From positions 62,001-126,000 of the forward strand of contig NZ_JAKKOT010000002.1 in NCBI RefSeq assembly GCF_021739025.1: 64,000 bases of DNA, read 5' to 3'. Position numbers and translations under genes: made by a program. Of the stretch, positions 16,651-27,432 are shown in pieces. Within the stretch, counting starts at the first letter, position 1. The number at the start of each line of letters is the position of its first letter. The notes under the pieces are model-generated. The model worked only from the letters and a program-made list of their open reading frames with translations, did no database searches and was not told the DNA's origin. The DNA is from Gordonia liuliyuniae (GTDB lineage: Bacteria; Actinomycetota; Actinomycetes; Mycobacteriales; Mycobacteriaceae).

Positions 16651-18894
16651 ATGCGCATAGGCGGACTCCTGGGCAAGATCGCAGTGATCGGGGTGACTGC
16701 GGCAACCGCGGCGACGGTGCTCGCGCCGTCCTCGTGGGCTGCACCGAGCCACAGTGCGAAGGTCGGCGGTGGCGTCGAACAGGCGTACATCACCGACACC
16801 CGACCCGGAACCGCGTTGACGTTGGTCGCATCCGACGGATCGACCGCGGGCTCCGGGGTCAGCGACCGCCTGGGCTCGCTGCTGGTGCGACATCTGTCGC
16901 CGGGCTCGTACACCTGGAGAGGTGCGGGCGTCTCACCCCGTTCCGTTCGCGTGACCGCCGTCGACTCGCCGCCGCCGAACCCTTCCCTGTACCGCCAGAA
17001 GATGCACGAGGGACTCAACTACATCCGGATGCGGGACGGCGTCACGCTCGCGGCGACGGTCCGGCTTCCGTACGGCAAGAAGCTCTCGGACGGCCCGTTC
17101 CCAACCGTCGTCGAATACTCCGGATACCAGAACGCTGCGCCGAACGATCTGGTCGTCGGCGCGGTCGGCGACAAGGTCGGCGCGCCGGATCCGCAGGCGC
17201 CCGCGAGTTCGGTGATCGTCGGTGCGACGTTGGCTCCGCAGATGCTCGGCTTCGCAACGATCAGCCTGCAGATGCGCGGAAGCGGTTGCAGCGGCGGCGA
17301 CTTCGGCTTGTTCGATCACGTGATGGCGATGGACGGATACGACGCGATCGAGACGATCGGTCGCCAAGGCTGGGTCAAGAACAACAAGGTCGGCATGGTC
17401 GGCATCTCGTTCTCCGGGATCACGCAGATGTACACGGCGGGCACACGGCCACCGCACCTCGCGGCGATCGCCCCGATGAGCACCACCGACGATCTCTACT
17501 CGACCGGCCGACCAGGCGGCATCTTCAACAAGGGCTTCGCGAAGTCGTGGTTGCAGGAGCGGGTCGACGACGCGAAGCCGGGCCCGTCCGGCGGCCAACC
17601 GTGGGTCAAGGCCCGCATCGACGGCGGCGACAGAGTCTGCGCCGCCAACCAGAAACTCCGTCTGCAGACCCAGGACCCGTTCACCTTGATCGACCAGAAT
17701 CCGCTGGCGTCGGCACAGGTCTACCAGGAGCGTTCGATCCCGGAGTGGGCGTCCAAGATCGATGTCCCGGTGTTCCTCAGCGGCGCCGCGCAAGATGAGC
17801 AAACCGGCCCAACGTGGGTCGACGTCCTCGGCGACCTCAAGCACAACCCGAAGGTGTGGGCCAACATCATCAACGGCCGCCACTTCGATTCGCTCGGTCC
17901 GCAGATCCTGTCGCGGTGGGCGGAATTCCTACAGATCTTCGTCGCAGGCGAAGTGCCGCACACTCCGCCTGCGATGGCGCCGCTCGGACTCGCGGTCTAT
18001 CCGGCTGCGACGAACGCGCCGGGCCAGCCCATACCGCCGGTGCGATTCGCCGACTCGCCGAACCTGAAGACCGCGAAGTCGCGGTTCATCACCGGTACCC
18101 CGCGGGTGCGGGCGCTGTTCGGGAACGGTGCAGGCTCGGCGGGCTCGGGTGGGTTGTCGTCGCCGTGGCAGAAGTCGTTCGGCTCCTGGCCGGGCGACGC
18201 GGGTGCTGAACGCCTCTACCTCTCCGGACACGGGAAGCTCAGCCCGACGGCAGGCGACGGTCAGGTCGCGTTCCGCCCGAATCCGGCGAACCGGCCGTTG
18301 AACACACTGCCGGAAGCATCCGTCGACACGGCGGCGGCGTGGGCCACCCACCCGGACTACGACTGGAAACAGGCTCCCGGCCGTAGCGGTCTCGGGTTCA
18401 TCAGTACGCCGCTGACGTCCGACCGGCTCATGCTCGGTGACGGCTCGGTCACGTTGCGCGTCAAGAGCACTGCACCGACGACCGATCTGCAAGTCACCCT
18501 CACCGAGGTGTCGGCGAGCGGACACGAGACGGCGATCGGCACCGGCGTCCTGCGGTCGAGCTATCGAGGCGACGGCGCCACGCCCGACTACACGCGCTCG
18601 CTGCCGTTGAGTGCGGGCTTCAACGACATGACGATTCCGATCCACCCCGTCATGCACTCGTTCGCGAAGGGTTCGCGCATCCGCGTCATGGTCAGCGCGC
18701 CCGGCGGCGACCTCGCCTCCTGGCAGTTCGACACCGCGCGCACCGGCGGCAAGGTCGTCGACACCATCGACCTGTCCCGGTCGTTCGTCACCCTGCCCGT
18801 CGTGTCGCACTCGGGCATGCCGGTCAAGGCCGCCTGCGGCTCTCTGCGCGGCCAGCAGTGCCGCGTCTACCACCGAGCGTTCAACGGCGGCTGA
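16651..18894 (+). CDS. Secreted CocE/NonD-family hydrolase (X-Pro dipeptidyl-peptidase-like)
   Basis: 747 aa from ATG 16651; this start puts a signal peptide (MRIGGLLGKIAVIGV..., cleavage near SWA-AP) at the N terminus. The catalytic domain has the CocE elbow GISFSGITQ (Ser253), an acid in GAAQDEQTGP (Asp382) and His411 in GRHFDSL. The C-terminal jelly-roll domain of the X-Pro dipeptidyl-peptidase family follows (FISTPLTSDRLMLGDGSVTLRVKST). An amino-terminal Ig-like segment of ~100 residues precedes the hydrolase core. A terminal CGSLRGQQC pair may form a disulfide. It probably cleaves an ester or amide outside the cell; the substrate is unknown. Monocistronic, ending at a bidirectional terminator. 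Confidence 0.88.
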   Translation: MRIGGLLGKIAVIGVTAATAATVLAPSSWAAPSHSAKVGGGVEQAYITDTRPGTALTLVASDGSTAGSGVSDRLGSLLVRHLSPGSYTWRGAGVSPRSVRVTAVDSPPPNPSLYRQKMHEGLNYIRMRDGVTLAATVRLPYGKKLSDGPFPTVVEYSGYQNAAPNDLVVGAVGDKVGAPDPQAPASSVIVGATLAPQMLGFATISLQMRGSGCSGGDFGLFDHVMAMDGYDAIETIGRQGWVKNNKVGMVGISFSGITQMYTAGTRPPHLAAIAPMSTTDDLYSTGRPGGIFNKGFAKSWLQERVDDAKPGPSGGQPWVKARIDGGDRVCAANQKLRLQTQDPFTLIDQNPLASAQVYQERSIPEWASKIDVPVFLSGAAQDEQTGPTWVDVLGDLKHNPKVWANIINGRHFDSLGPQILSRWAEFLQIFVAGEVPHTPPAMAPLGLAVYPAATNAPGQPIPPVRFADSPNLKTAKSRFITGTPRVRALFGNGAGSAGSGGLSSPWQKSFGSWPGDAGAERLYLSGHGKLSPTAGDGQVAFRPNPANRPLNTLPEASVDTAAAWATHPDYDWKQAPGRSGLGFISTPLTSDRLMLGDGSVTLRVKSTAPTTDLQVTLTEVSASGHETAIGTGVLRSSYRGDGATPDYTRSLPLSAGFNDMTIPIHPVMHSFAKGSRIRVMVSAPGGDLASWQFDTARTGGKVVDTIDLSRSFVTLPVVSHSGMPVKAACGSLRGQQCRVYHRAFNGG

Positions 18895-18916
18895 CGCCGC
18901 CCCCCGAGCCTTTGCG

Positions 18917-18974
18917 CCCCGGGCACCAGTTAGTGCTCAGGTGCAGGGCCTGGGCGCAATCCTGGTGCCCTGGG
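18917..18974. terminator. Bidirectional terminator between convergent genes
   Basis: A 13-bp stem with one mismatch (18917-18929 with 18962-18974) encloses a 32-nt loop. The loop and right flank repeat the word GGGCCTGGGCG/GCGCCCTGGGC, allowing alternative pairings. It separates the CocE hydrolase gene from the polyol importer ATPase gene, which converge here. Confidence 0.6.
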
Positions 18975-19016
18975 CATTGAACGAGGCGCCCTGGGCGTGA
19001 ACGAGTGCGGCGCGAC

Positions 19017-20117
<1,101 letters not shown>

Positions 20118-20156
20118 GAGTGGTTTCTCCTGGAGTGTGTACGTGAGCGGGGACGT

Positions 20157-21011
20157 TTACTTGATGGCGCCGAACGAGAGGCCGCGCACGAGCTTGTTCT
20201 GCGCGACCCATCCGGCCAGGACGACCGGCAGAGCGGCCAACACGGACGCGGCCGAGAGCTGCGCCCAGAACAGGCCCTGACCGGACATGAAGCTGGTGAG
20301 GAACACCGGCATCGTCTGGCCGTCGACAGCCGTCATGTTGACTGCGAAGAAGAACTCGTTCCACGAGAAGATCACGCAGATCAGCGCGGTCGCCGCGATA
20401 CCGGGCGAGATCAACGGGAGGATCACCTCGCGGACCGATGTCCACAGGCTCGCCCCGTCGATGCTCGCGGCTTCGAGGAGTTCGCCCGGGACTTCGAGGA
20501 AGAACGACCGCATCATCCAGACCGCGATCGGCAGGTTCATCGCGGTGTACAGGATGATCAGCGTCCACACGTTGTCGAGCATCCCGATCTGGCCGACGAT
20601 CACGTATAGCGGGATGATCGCGGCGACGATCGGCAGCATCTTGGTGGACAGGAAGAAGAACAGCGCGTCCTTCGTCTTCCGCACCGGGCGCAGCGACAGC
20701 GCGAACGCCGCGGGTACGCCGAGCAGCAGAACGAGGATCGTCGACACGACGGTCGCGAACACCGAGTTCAAGAGTGGAGTGCCGATACCCGCGTCGAACA
20801 CGTTCTTGAATTGGTCGAGCGTCGGGCTGAAGAAGAACGTCGGCGGATCAGTCGCCGCATCGGACTCCTTCTTGAACGCCTGCAGCACCATCCACAGCAC
20901 AGGGAAGAAGAACCCGATGGCGAGAATCCAGGTGAACGCGGTCAGCAGCGACGCTTTCGGGTTGCGCTTGCGTCGCAGGGTAGTGACGTCGGGTCTGGTC
21001 GCGGTACTCAT
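20157..21011 (-). CDS. ABC importer permease, MalG-like
   Basis: 284 aa from ATG 21011 (TGATG overlap with the upstream permease stop); a GTG at 21014 giving a GTGA overlap is equally possible and adds one residue. Six predicted membrane helices. The EAA loop that docks the ATPase is seen as ELLEAASIDGASLWTSVREVILPLISPGIA. Belongs to the CUT1 inner permease class and pairs with the MalF-like protein to form the sugar-alcohol channel. Confidence 0.93.
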   Translation of the reverse strand: MSTATRPDVTTLRRKRNPKASLLTAFTWILAIGFFFPVLWMVLQAFKKESDAATDPPTFFFSPTLDQFKNVFDAGIGTPLLNSVFATVVSTILVLLLGVPAAFALSLRPVRKTKDALFFFLSTKMLPIVAAIIPLYVIVGQIGMLDNVWTLIILYTAMNLPIAVWMMRSFFLEVPGELLEAASIDGASLWTSVREVILPLISPGIAATALICVIFSWNEFFFAVNMTAVDGQTMPVFLTSFMSGQGLFWAQLSAASVLAALPVVLAGWVAQNKLVRGLSFGAIK

Positions 21012-21970
21012 CACGCGGCCTCCTCTGTTCCGGAGAATGACTTGAATATCAAGCGGAGTGCGAACGTCGCGACGACGATCGTTCCGACCACTGTGACCAC
21101 ACCCATCGCCGCGGCCTGACCGATGTCAAAACCGAGGAATGCTCGCTGATAGATGTAGAACGGCAGGTTGGCGCTCGACACGCCTGGCCCACCTGCAGTC
21201 ATCATGTAGACCGCGTCGAAGGTATTGACCAAGTAGATCGCTCCGAGCACCGCACCGAGCTCGATGAATCGGCGCAGGTGAGGCAGCGTCAGTTCACGGA
21301 ACAACCGGAAACTGGTTGCGCCGTCGACTCGTGCGGCCTCCTGGACGTCACGCGGCATCGATTGGAGCCCCGCCAAGATCAGCAGCATCATGAACGGCGT
21401 CCACTGCCACACGAGTTCGGCGATCACGCTCATCAGCGGGAAGTCCGAGAGCCAGTCGACGTGGACGCCGAGGGGACTCAACGCCCAATTGACCAGGCCG
21501 TTGGTCGGCGACAACAGGCTCGTCTTCCACAGCAGCGCCGCGGCGACCGGCGTCACCAGGAACGGGGTGATCAGCAGAGTGCGAACGATACCGCGTCCGA
21601 TGAACTTCCGGTCGAGTAGAAGCGCGAACACCAGTCCGAGGATCACCGAGATCAGGACGGTGCCGACGATCAGCAGGATCGTGTTGACGGCCACCTGCCA
21701 GAACTGGCGGTCGCTGAACACGTCGGCGTAGTTCGCCAGTCCGACGAAATGCCTGGACCCCGGACGGACGAGGTTCCACGACTGCGTCGAGTAGTAGAGC
21801 GTGAAGACGAACGGGATCTGCGTGACCACAAGCAGGAAGATCAGTGCAGGCAGCAGCGGGCCGCGGCGACGCCATCCCTCGGCGCGCGAGATCTGCTCCT
21901 TCTTCGAGGTGATCGACGGCTTCCCGGTCGACATGGTGCCGCCCGTCGGGGTGGATACGACAGTGCTCAC
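21011..21970 (-). CDS. ABC importer permease, MalF-like
   Basis: 319 aa, six predicted membrane helices after a cytosolic N-terminal segment of ~35 residues. The EAA-type loop reads DVQEAARVDGATSFRLFRELTLPHLRR. It starts at an ATGA overlap with the binding-protein stop and ends in an overlap with the second permease, so the importer genes are tightly coupled. No long periplasmic insertion like that of E. coli MalF, as is normal for polyol/CUT1 permeases. Confidence 0.93.
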   Translation of the reverse strand: MSTVVSTPTGGTMSTGKPSITSKKEQISRAEGWRRRGPLLPALIFLLVVTQIPFVFTLYYSTQSWNLVRPGSRHFVGLANYADVFSDRQFWQVAVNTILLIVGTVLISVILGLVFALLLDRKFIGRGIVRTLLITPFLVTPVAAALLWKTSLLSPTNGLVNWALSPLGVHVDWLSDFPLMSVIAELVWQWTPFMMLLILAGLQSMPRDVQEAARVDGATSFRLFRELTLPHLRRFIELGAVLGAIYLVNTFDAVYMMTAGGPGVSSANLPFYIYQRAFLGFDIGQAAAMGVVTVVGTIVVATFALRLIFKSFSGTEEAA

Positions 21971-23358
21971 TGCGACTCCTCCTGGTAGGACTCACCGACG
22001 ACCTCGGCGTACTTCTGCGACTGATCGAGTGCTTCGTCGACAGTGATCTGTCCGGCGATCGCCGCCGAGATCTGCTGGCTCACTCGAGTTCCGAGGTCCT
22101 GAAACTCGGGGATGGCGAGGAACTGAATCCCCTCGTACGGAACCGGCCTGAGTGTCGGGCGGCTCTGATCAGCAGCGTTCATCGCCGACAGCATCTGCTC
22201 CGAGTACGGCGCAGAGACCTCCTTGACCTCTGGAATCTCGTAGGTGGAGAGCCGACTGCCCGGCGGGACGCTCTCCGGTCCCTTCTTCTCGACGACGTAG
22301 TTCATGTAGTCCTTGCTGGTCATCCATTCGATGAACTTCCAGGCGTCGTCGTGCTTGTCGCTACTGGTCGGAATGCCAAGCGCCCACGTGTACAGCCAGC
22401 CGTTGCCGCCCTTGGCCATCGACGGGGCAGGCAGGTAGCCGACATCTCCCGCGATGGACGACTCGTCCTCGTTCTCCAACACCGAGACAGCGGACGTCGC
22501 GTCGTACCACATCGCTGTCTGTCCCTGAGCCAGCAGATTGCTGCACTCCTGGAAGCCCGACGACGGCGCGCCCGGCTGTCCGTACTTCCGGACGGTGTCG
22601 ACGTAGAACTGCACGGCGTCGCGCACTTCGGGACTATCGAACTGGGCGTTCCAGTCCTCGTCGTACCAGCGCCCGCCGAACGCGTTGATGACGGTGTTGA
22701 GCGGCGCCATGACCTCACCCCAGCCTGGCTTGCCGCGCAAGCAGATACCGGAGACGTTGTCAGTGTCGAGTTTCGCCGCGGCCTCCGCGACCTGCGGCCA
22801 CGTCGGGTCCGCGGGCAGCGTCACACCTTTGTCGGCGAGCAGCTTCTTGTTGTACATGAGGAACGACGACTCGCCGTAGAACGGCGCGGCGTACATATTG
22901 CCGTCGTACGAGAGTGCCGACTTCAGCGTCGGAACGAAGTCGTCGGCGTCGTACCCCGGTGAGTCGTTCATGTACGGGGTGAGGTCGACCAGCCAGCCGT
23001 ACTCGCCCCACATCGGCGCCTCGTAGTTACTGATCATGACGACGTCGAACTCACCGCCGCCGGTCGCGACCGACGCGGTGATCTTGGCGCGCGCCTCGTT
23101 CTCCGACAGCGTCACGAACTTGACGTCGATGCCTGTCTCTTCGGTGAACTGACCCGAGAGTTCGACGGCGTCCTGCATCTGGGAGTTCGACACCATCGCG
23201 ACGGTGATCTGTCGGTCGGAGTCGCCGAACAAGGCGCCCGCGCCAGAACACCCGGTCGCGACCATTGCAACGGCGACTGCGGATGCACCCGCCGCGAGCG
23301 CTCGTCGGCGTCCAGCGGTACGCCACCGGTGCGCCAAACCTCTTCCTGGGAACCTCAC
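21967..23358 (-). CDS. Polyol/sugar-binding lipoprotein (extracellular solute-binding family 1)
   Basis: 463 aa from GTG 23358, which overlaps the regulator stop (GTGA). An upstream ATG at 23388 in the same frame would overlap the regulator by 34 bp. A basic RRR stretch, hydrophobic core and lipobox VATGC (Cys37) make it a lipoprotein anchored outside the membrane. The body is a family 1 binding protein (EETGIDVKFVTLSENEARAKI, YAAPFYGESSFLMYNK, GNGWLYTWALGIP), like mannitol/sorbitol-binding proteins. It delivers the substrate to the two permeases encoded downstream. Specificity is inferred only from the neighbouring polyol dehydrogenase and xylulokinase. Confidence 0.93.
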   Translation of the reverse strand: MRFPGRGLAHRWRTAGRRRALAAGASAVAVAMVATGCSGAGALFGDSDRQITVAMVSNSQMQDAVELSGQFTEETGIDVKFVTLSENEARAKITASVATGGGEFDVVMISNYEAPMWGEYGWLVDLTPYMNDSPGYDADDFVPTLKSALSYDGNMYAAPFYGESSFLMYNKKLLADKGVTLPADPTWPQVAEAAAKLDTDNVSGICLRGKPGWGEVMAPLNTVINAFGGRWYDEDWNAQFDSPEVRDAVQFYVDTVRKYGQPGAPSSGFQECSNLLAQGQTAMWYDATSAVSVLENEDESSIAGDVGYLPAPSMAKGGNGWLYTWALGIPTSSDKHDDAWKFIEWMTSKDYMNYVVEKKGPESVPPGSRLSTYEIPEVKEVSAPYSEQMLSAMNAADQSRPTLRPVPYEGIQFLAIPEFQDLGTRVSQQISAAIAGQITVDEALDQSQKYAEVVGESYQEESQ

Positions 23359-24401
23359 TGTTCGCCTTTCTCTTGTGACACGAGCCATCGCGCGGTCGCC
23401 GAATCGGTGACGACGATGGTTGCGTACCCGCCGCGCAGAGCGCCGAGAACGGCTTCCTGCCTGTGGGGTCCGCCGGAGATGAGGATCGATGTCGGGCAGT
23501 CCCGCAACGCCTCGAGCGAGACCGATACGGTCCGTTCCACGAGGCTGGACTGCACGGCGACGCCGTGGATGTCGTAGAAGCGGCCGCCGATCTCGCCGAC
23601 CGCACCCAACGAGAGGAGCTCGTCGAGGACGACGGAGTCGATGAACGCACCTTCGAAGAGCGTCGTCGACGTGGACGCCGAGCCGACCCCGTAGAGGACG
23701 AGCTGCGCTTCGCGCGCTGCGTCGAGCGACTGGGAGATCAGCGAGTCGCGTTGCAGCGCTTCGACGGTCCCGGCATCCACATACAGCGGGGCGATCAAAC
23801 GGACGGGTTGCGCGCCGAGGCACTCGGAGAATCGCATGAGGGTGTGGTCGAGCCCGGTCGCGTAATCGACCGAGGTCATCGAACCGTCCATCTGCACAAC
23901 GCGCGAGCACGACGCCGACCCGCGCATCGCGTCTGCCACTGCGATCTGCTCGGGGCCCCAAGTGAAACCGAAGGTGTCGTCAGGTTGGATCCGACGCATC
24001 AAGATCGATGCGCCTGCGCGGCCGAGTGCCGCGGTCCCCGTGCCGGTCCCGTCCGCGACTTCATCCATGACGAGGACTTCGTCGAGCCCGAACGTCTGCT
24101 CCATCTCGCGCTCGAGGTCGGTGTGGATGGAGGACGCGAGATGCGGCGGTGCAGAGACGGTCACCTGAACCAGGCCCTGCGCTCGGGCACGGGCGATGAG
24201 CCTGCCGGCCGTCGGACGGGAGACTCCGAGCCGACGTGCGATGTCGGCCTGAGTCAGTCCGTCGAGGTGGTACATCGCGGCAGCCCGCACGAGGAGGCGC
24301 AGGTCGTGACCAGAGTCCGAACCCGTTCGCGACGACGTCGAACGGCGCGAGGAACCGGAATGGTCTTTCGCCGGTTCGTCAGCGGTTCGCTCTGGCGTCA
24401 T
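23355..24401 (-). CDS. SorC/DeoR-family sugar-responsive transcriptional regulator (AtlR-like)
   Basis: 348 aa from ATG 24401. A GTG at 24440 is in frame but lies inside the palindromic operator, so I prefer 24401. HTH near residues 45-68 (LTQADIARRLGVSRPTAGRLI); the rest is the SorC sugar-binding domain (FGLDEVLVMDE, GRFYDIHG, CPTSILISGGPHRQEAVLGAL). It is the first gene of the importer operon and diverges from the dehydrogenase-kinase operon, so it probably controls both through the 24425-24440 site. In C. glutamicum a regulator named AtlR controls D-arabitol genes mtlD and xylB; the gene set here is similar except that uptake is by an ABC system. Confidence 0.88.
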   Translation of the reverse strand: MTPERTADEPAKDHSGSSRRSTSSRTGSDSGHDLRLLVRAAAMYHLDGLTQADIARRLGVSRPTAGRLIARARAQGLVQVTVSAPPHLASSIHTDLEREMEQTFGLDEVLVMDEVADGTGTGTAALGRAGASILMRRIQPDDTFGFTWGPEQIAVADAMRGSASCSRVVQMDGSMTSVDYATGLDHTLMRFSECLGAQPVRLIAPLYVDAGTVEALQRDSLISQSLDAAREAQLVLYGVGSASTSTTLFEGAFIDSVVLDELLSLGAVGEIGGRFYDIHGVAVQSSLVERTVSVSLEALRDCPTSILISGGPHRQEAVLGALRGGYATIVVTDSATARWLVSQEKGEQ

Positions 24402-24424
24402 CGGTACATTGCTCTCGGATAATT

Positions 24425-24440
24425 GTGAACATATGCTCAC
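24425..24440. promoter_or_regulatory. Probable SorC-type regulator operator
   Basis: GTGAACATATGCTCAC is a 16-bp near-perfect palindrome (one mismatched base pair) located 24 bp upstream of the regulator ATG and 101 bp before the dehydrogenase ATG, in the only divergent promoter region of the cluster. Confidence 0.65.
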
Positions 24441-24540
24441 TGCATGTGGATGTGCTCAGTAGGGTAACATCCGACTGTGACGCACGCAACAATGCCATGA
24501 CCGGTATGCGACGGGCATGGCGGTCCGGAGAGAGGCATCG

Positions 24541-26016
24541 ATGAGCATTCCGTTGAGTTCGGCGAACCTGGAGCAGATCAGCGGAGCCGCCGTCCCCGAT
24601 TACGACCGTTCGGCGATCACCACGGGCATCGTGCACTTCGGAGTGGGCGGGTTCCACCGCGCACACCAGGCGGTGTATCTCGACCGCCTCCTCGCCGCGG
24701 ATCCGGACGCGTCGACCTGGGGCATCTGCGGCGTCGGGGTCCGCGAGGCCGACGCCGCGATGCGCGACGCACTCCTCGGTCAAGATTGCCTGTACTCGCT
24801 GACGCTCAAGCATCCTGACGGGGCAGTCGAGACGTCGGTGATCGGATCGATCGTCGACTATCTGTACGCCCCAGACGATCCAGACGCCGTCGTCGAACGT
24901 CTCGCCGATCCGGCCACACGCATCGTCTCCCTGACGGTCACTGAAGGCGGCTACAACTTCTCACCCTCGACCGGCGAGTTCGACGCCACCAATCCCGACG
25001 TGGTGGCCGACCTGTCCGGCGCGACGCCGCTGGTGACCGTGTTCGGACTGGTCACCGAGGCGTTGGCACGTCGCCGTGAACGCGGGATCCCCGCGTTCAC
25101 CGTGATGTCGTGCGACAACGTCCAAGGCAACGGAGACATGGCTCGGTCGACGTTCTTGGCGTTCGCGACACTGCGCGATCCCGCCCTCGCCGGCTGGATC
25201 GCCGACAACGCCCGGTTCCCGAACTCGATGGTCGACCGGATCACCCCGGCGACACCCCCGGAACTCGCGGCCGAGGTCGCCGACCGTGTCGGCGTCGCCG
25301 ACAACTGGCCGGTCGTGGCCGAACCGTTCGCCCAGTGGGTCCTCGAGGACGACTTCTCGATGGGGCGGCCCGCTCTCGAGAAAGTCGGCGTCCAAGTGGT
25401 CGACGACGTGACGCCGTACGAGCACATGAAGCTCCGTCTGTTGAACTCCGGCCACCAGGCACTCTGCTACTTCGGGTATCTGCTCGGATACCGCTACGTG
25501 CACGATGCCGCGCGCGACCCCGACATCGCGATGCTGCTGCGCCGCTATATGAGCGAAGAGGGCAAGCCCACGCTCGCCGCCCTCCCGGGCGTGGACGTCG
25601 ACGATTACATCGACACCCTGTTGGAGCGGTTCGCCAATCCCGCGATCGCCGACACCGTCGCGCGCCTGTGCCAGGACTCGTCCGACCGCATCCCGAAATG
25701 GCTGGTTCCGGTGATCCGCGACCGCGTCGCATCGGGTGGCGGCGTGCCGTTGGCCGCTGCCGTCGTGGCGAGCTGGACACGGTACGCCGAGGGCGTCGAC
25801 GAACAGGGTGAGCCGATCGACGTCGTCGATCCGTTGGCCGCACGGTTGGTTCCGTTGGCTCGAGAGTCGCGAACGGAGCCGTTGGCGTTCATCCGGGACG
25901 TCGACCTGTTCGGCGACCTCGCCGACTACGAACAGTTCACGACGGCCTATCTGCGGGCGCTGGACCTGCTGCGCACGGTGGGCGCCCGTAAGACGTTGGA
26001 GGCCGTCCTCGCATGA
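24541..26016 (+). CDS. Long-chain polyol dehydrogenase (mannitol / D-arabinitol 2-dehydrogenase family)
   Basis: 491 aa from ATG 24541, preceded by SD GGAGAGAGG. N-terminal NAD-binding segment [19 protein letters not shown]. The C-terminal catalytic motif K-x4-N-x2-H is seen as KLRLLNSGH (Lys297, Asn302, His305), typical of the polyol-specific long-chain dehydrogenase family (mannitol 2-dehydrogenase, D-arabinitol 4-dehydrogenase). It oxidises a sugar alcohol to the ketose with NAD. The adjoining xylulokinase suggests D-arabinitol to D-xylulose as at least one substrate, though mannitol to fructose is also possible. Overlaps xylB by 4 nt (ATGA). Confidence 0.93.
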   Translation: MSIPLSSANLEQISGAAVPDYDRSAITTGIVHFGVGGFHRAHQAVYLDRLLAADPDASTWGICGVGVREADAAMRDALLGQDCLYSLTLKHPDGAVETSVIGSIVDYLYAPDDPDAVVERLADPATRIVSLTVTEGGYNFSPSTGEFDATNPDVVADLSGATPLVTVFGLVTEALARRRERGIPAFTVMSCDNVQGNGDMARSTFLAFATLRDPALAGWIADNARFPNSMVDRITPATPPELAAEVADRVGVADNWPVVAEPFAQWVLEDDFSMGRPALEKVGVQVVDDVTPYEHMKLRLLNSGHQALCYFGYLLGYRYVHDAARDPDIAMLLRRYMSEEGKPTLAALPGVDVDDYIDTLLERFANPAIADTVARLCQDSSDRIPKWLVPVIRDRVASGGGVPLAAAVVASWTRYAEGVDEQGEPIDVVDPLAARLVPLARESRTEPLAFIRDVDLFGDLADYEQFTTAYLRALDLLRTVGARKTLEAVLA

Positions 26017-27395
26017 CGCTCGTCGCCGGTGTCGACTCGTCGACCCAATCGTGCAAGGTGGTGATCTGCGACGCCGACACCGGAGAGACGGTACGGTCCG
26101 CGACCGCACCGCATCCCGACGGCACATCGGTGCATCCCGACCGTTGGTGGGAAGCGCTGACCTCGGCGATCGCGGACGCGGGCGGACTGGACGACGTCGC
26201 CGCGCTGTCGGTCGGCGGGCAACAGCACGGGATGGTCTGCCTCGACGACGACGGCGACGTGGTGCGCGACGCACTCCTCTGGAACGACACCCGGTCGGCG
26301 AGCAGCGCCGCCGACATCATCGCCGACCTCGGCGGCCCCGGCGAGTGGGCGAAGGACGTCGGTGTGGTTCCGCTGGCCTCCATCACCGCGTCCAAGCTGC
26401 GGTGGCTCGCCGACAACGAGCCCGTCAACGCCGACCGGGTCGCCGCCGTCTGCCTTCCGCACGACTGGCTGACCTGGAAGCTGCGCGGTGGAACCGACCT
26501 CGCCGAGCTGACGACCGACCGCAGCGACGCCTCGGGCACCGGCTACTTCAGCGCGGCGACCGGCGAGTACCGAGACGACCTGTTGAACTTGGCCTTCCGT
26601 GGACGACGACCGATCCTCCCGCGCATCGTGGGGCCGGGCGAACGCGCCGGTGTCACCTCGTCCGGTCTCGTGATCGGTGCGGGCGCGGGCGACAACGCGG
26701 CCGCCGCGCTCGGCCTGCACGCCGGACCGGGCGACGCCGTCGTCTCCCTCGGGACCTCGGGTGTCGTCAGCGCGGTGACCGACGTTCCGCCGTGCGATGC
26801 GTCCGGCCTGGTAGCCGGTTTCGCCGACGCGACCGGACGGCACCTGCCGCTGGTGTGCACGCTCAACGGCGCCCCGGTCCTCGCGTCGACCGCGGCGATG
26901 CTCGGCGCCGCCTTCGACGAGTTCTCGTCGCTGGCACTGTCGGCTCCCCCGGGCGCCGACGGCGTCACGATGGTCCCCTACTTCGCTGGCGAGCGCTCCC
27001 CGAACCTGCCCGACGCCACCGGATCGATCACGGGTGTCACCACCGCGAACTTCACACGCGCGAACATGGCCCGCGCCGCCGTCGAAGGCCTGCTCGGCTC
27101 CCTGGTGTTCTGCCGCGAGCGCATCGAAGCCGAGGGCATCGACGTCCGACGGATCATGCTGACCGGTGGTGGATCCAAATCTCCTGCCGTGCAACAGATC
27201 GCGGCCGCACTGTTCGGCGGCGAGGTGACGATGCCCGCCGACGGCGAGCACGTGGCGCTCGGCGCCGCGCGCCAAGCCGCGTGGGCCCTGACCGGGCAGC
27301 TACCGGAGTGGTCGTTCGAGTCGCATTCGGTGTCGGCCGAGCCGACGCCGGACGTGTACACGCAGTACCGCGCGGCCGCCGACGCGGTGCGGTAG
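26013..27395 (+). CDS. xylB: Xylulokinase (FGGY family)
   Basis: 460 aa. N-terminal ATPase-fold signature [15 protein letters not shown], the VGGQQHGMV and LLWNDTRS motifs of xylulokinases, catalytic Asp in [11 protein letters not shown] (Asp227) and C-terminal GGGSKSP.VQQI for ATP binding. It phosphorylates D-xylulose to xylulose 5-phosphate, feeding the pentose phosphate pathway. Co-translated with the polyol dehydrogenase, completing the route polyol -> ketose -> ketose phosphate. Slightly shorter than E. coli XylB (~484 aa), which is common in actinobacteria. Confidence 0.94.
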   Translation: MTLVAGVDSSTQSCKVVICDADTGETVRSATAPHPDGTSVHPDRWWEALTSAIADAGGLDDVAALSVGGQQHGMVCLDDDGDVVRDALLWNDTRSASSAADIIADLGGPGEWAKDVGVVPLASITASKLRWLADNEPVNADRVAAVCLPHDWLTWKLRGGTDLAELTTDRSDASGTGYFSAATGEYRDDLLNLAFRGRRPILPRIVGPGERAGVTSSGLVIGAGAGDNAAAALGLHAGPGDAVVSLGTSGVVSAVTDVPPCDASGLVAGFADATGRHLPLVCTLNGAPVLASTAAMLGAAFDEFSSLALSAPPGADGVTMVPYFAGERSPNLPDATGSITGVTTANFTRANMARAAVEGLLGSLVFCRERIEAEGIDVRRIMLTGGGSKSPAVQQIAAALFGGEVTMPADGEHVALGAARQAAWALTGQLPEWSFESHSVSAEPTPDVYTQYRAAADAVR

Positions 27396-27432
27396 GCCCA
27401 GCGTCTCAACTCCGCTCCGCCCAGAGCTGCCC

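Noticed and set aside
24402..24440. GTG start at 24440 for the SorC-type regulator
   Set aside because: It would put the first codons inside the palindromic operator; the ATG at 24401 is preferred.
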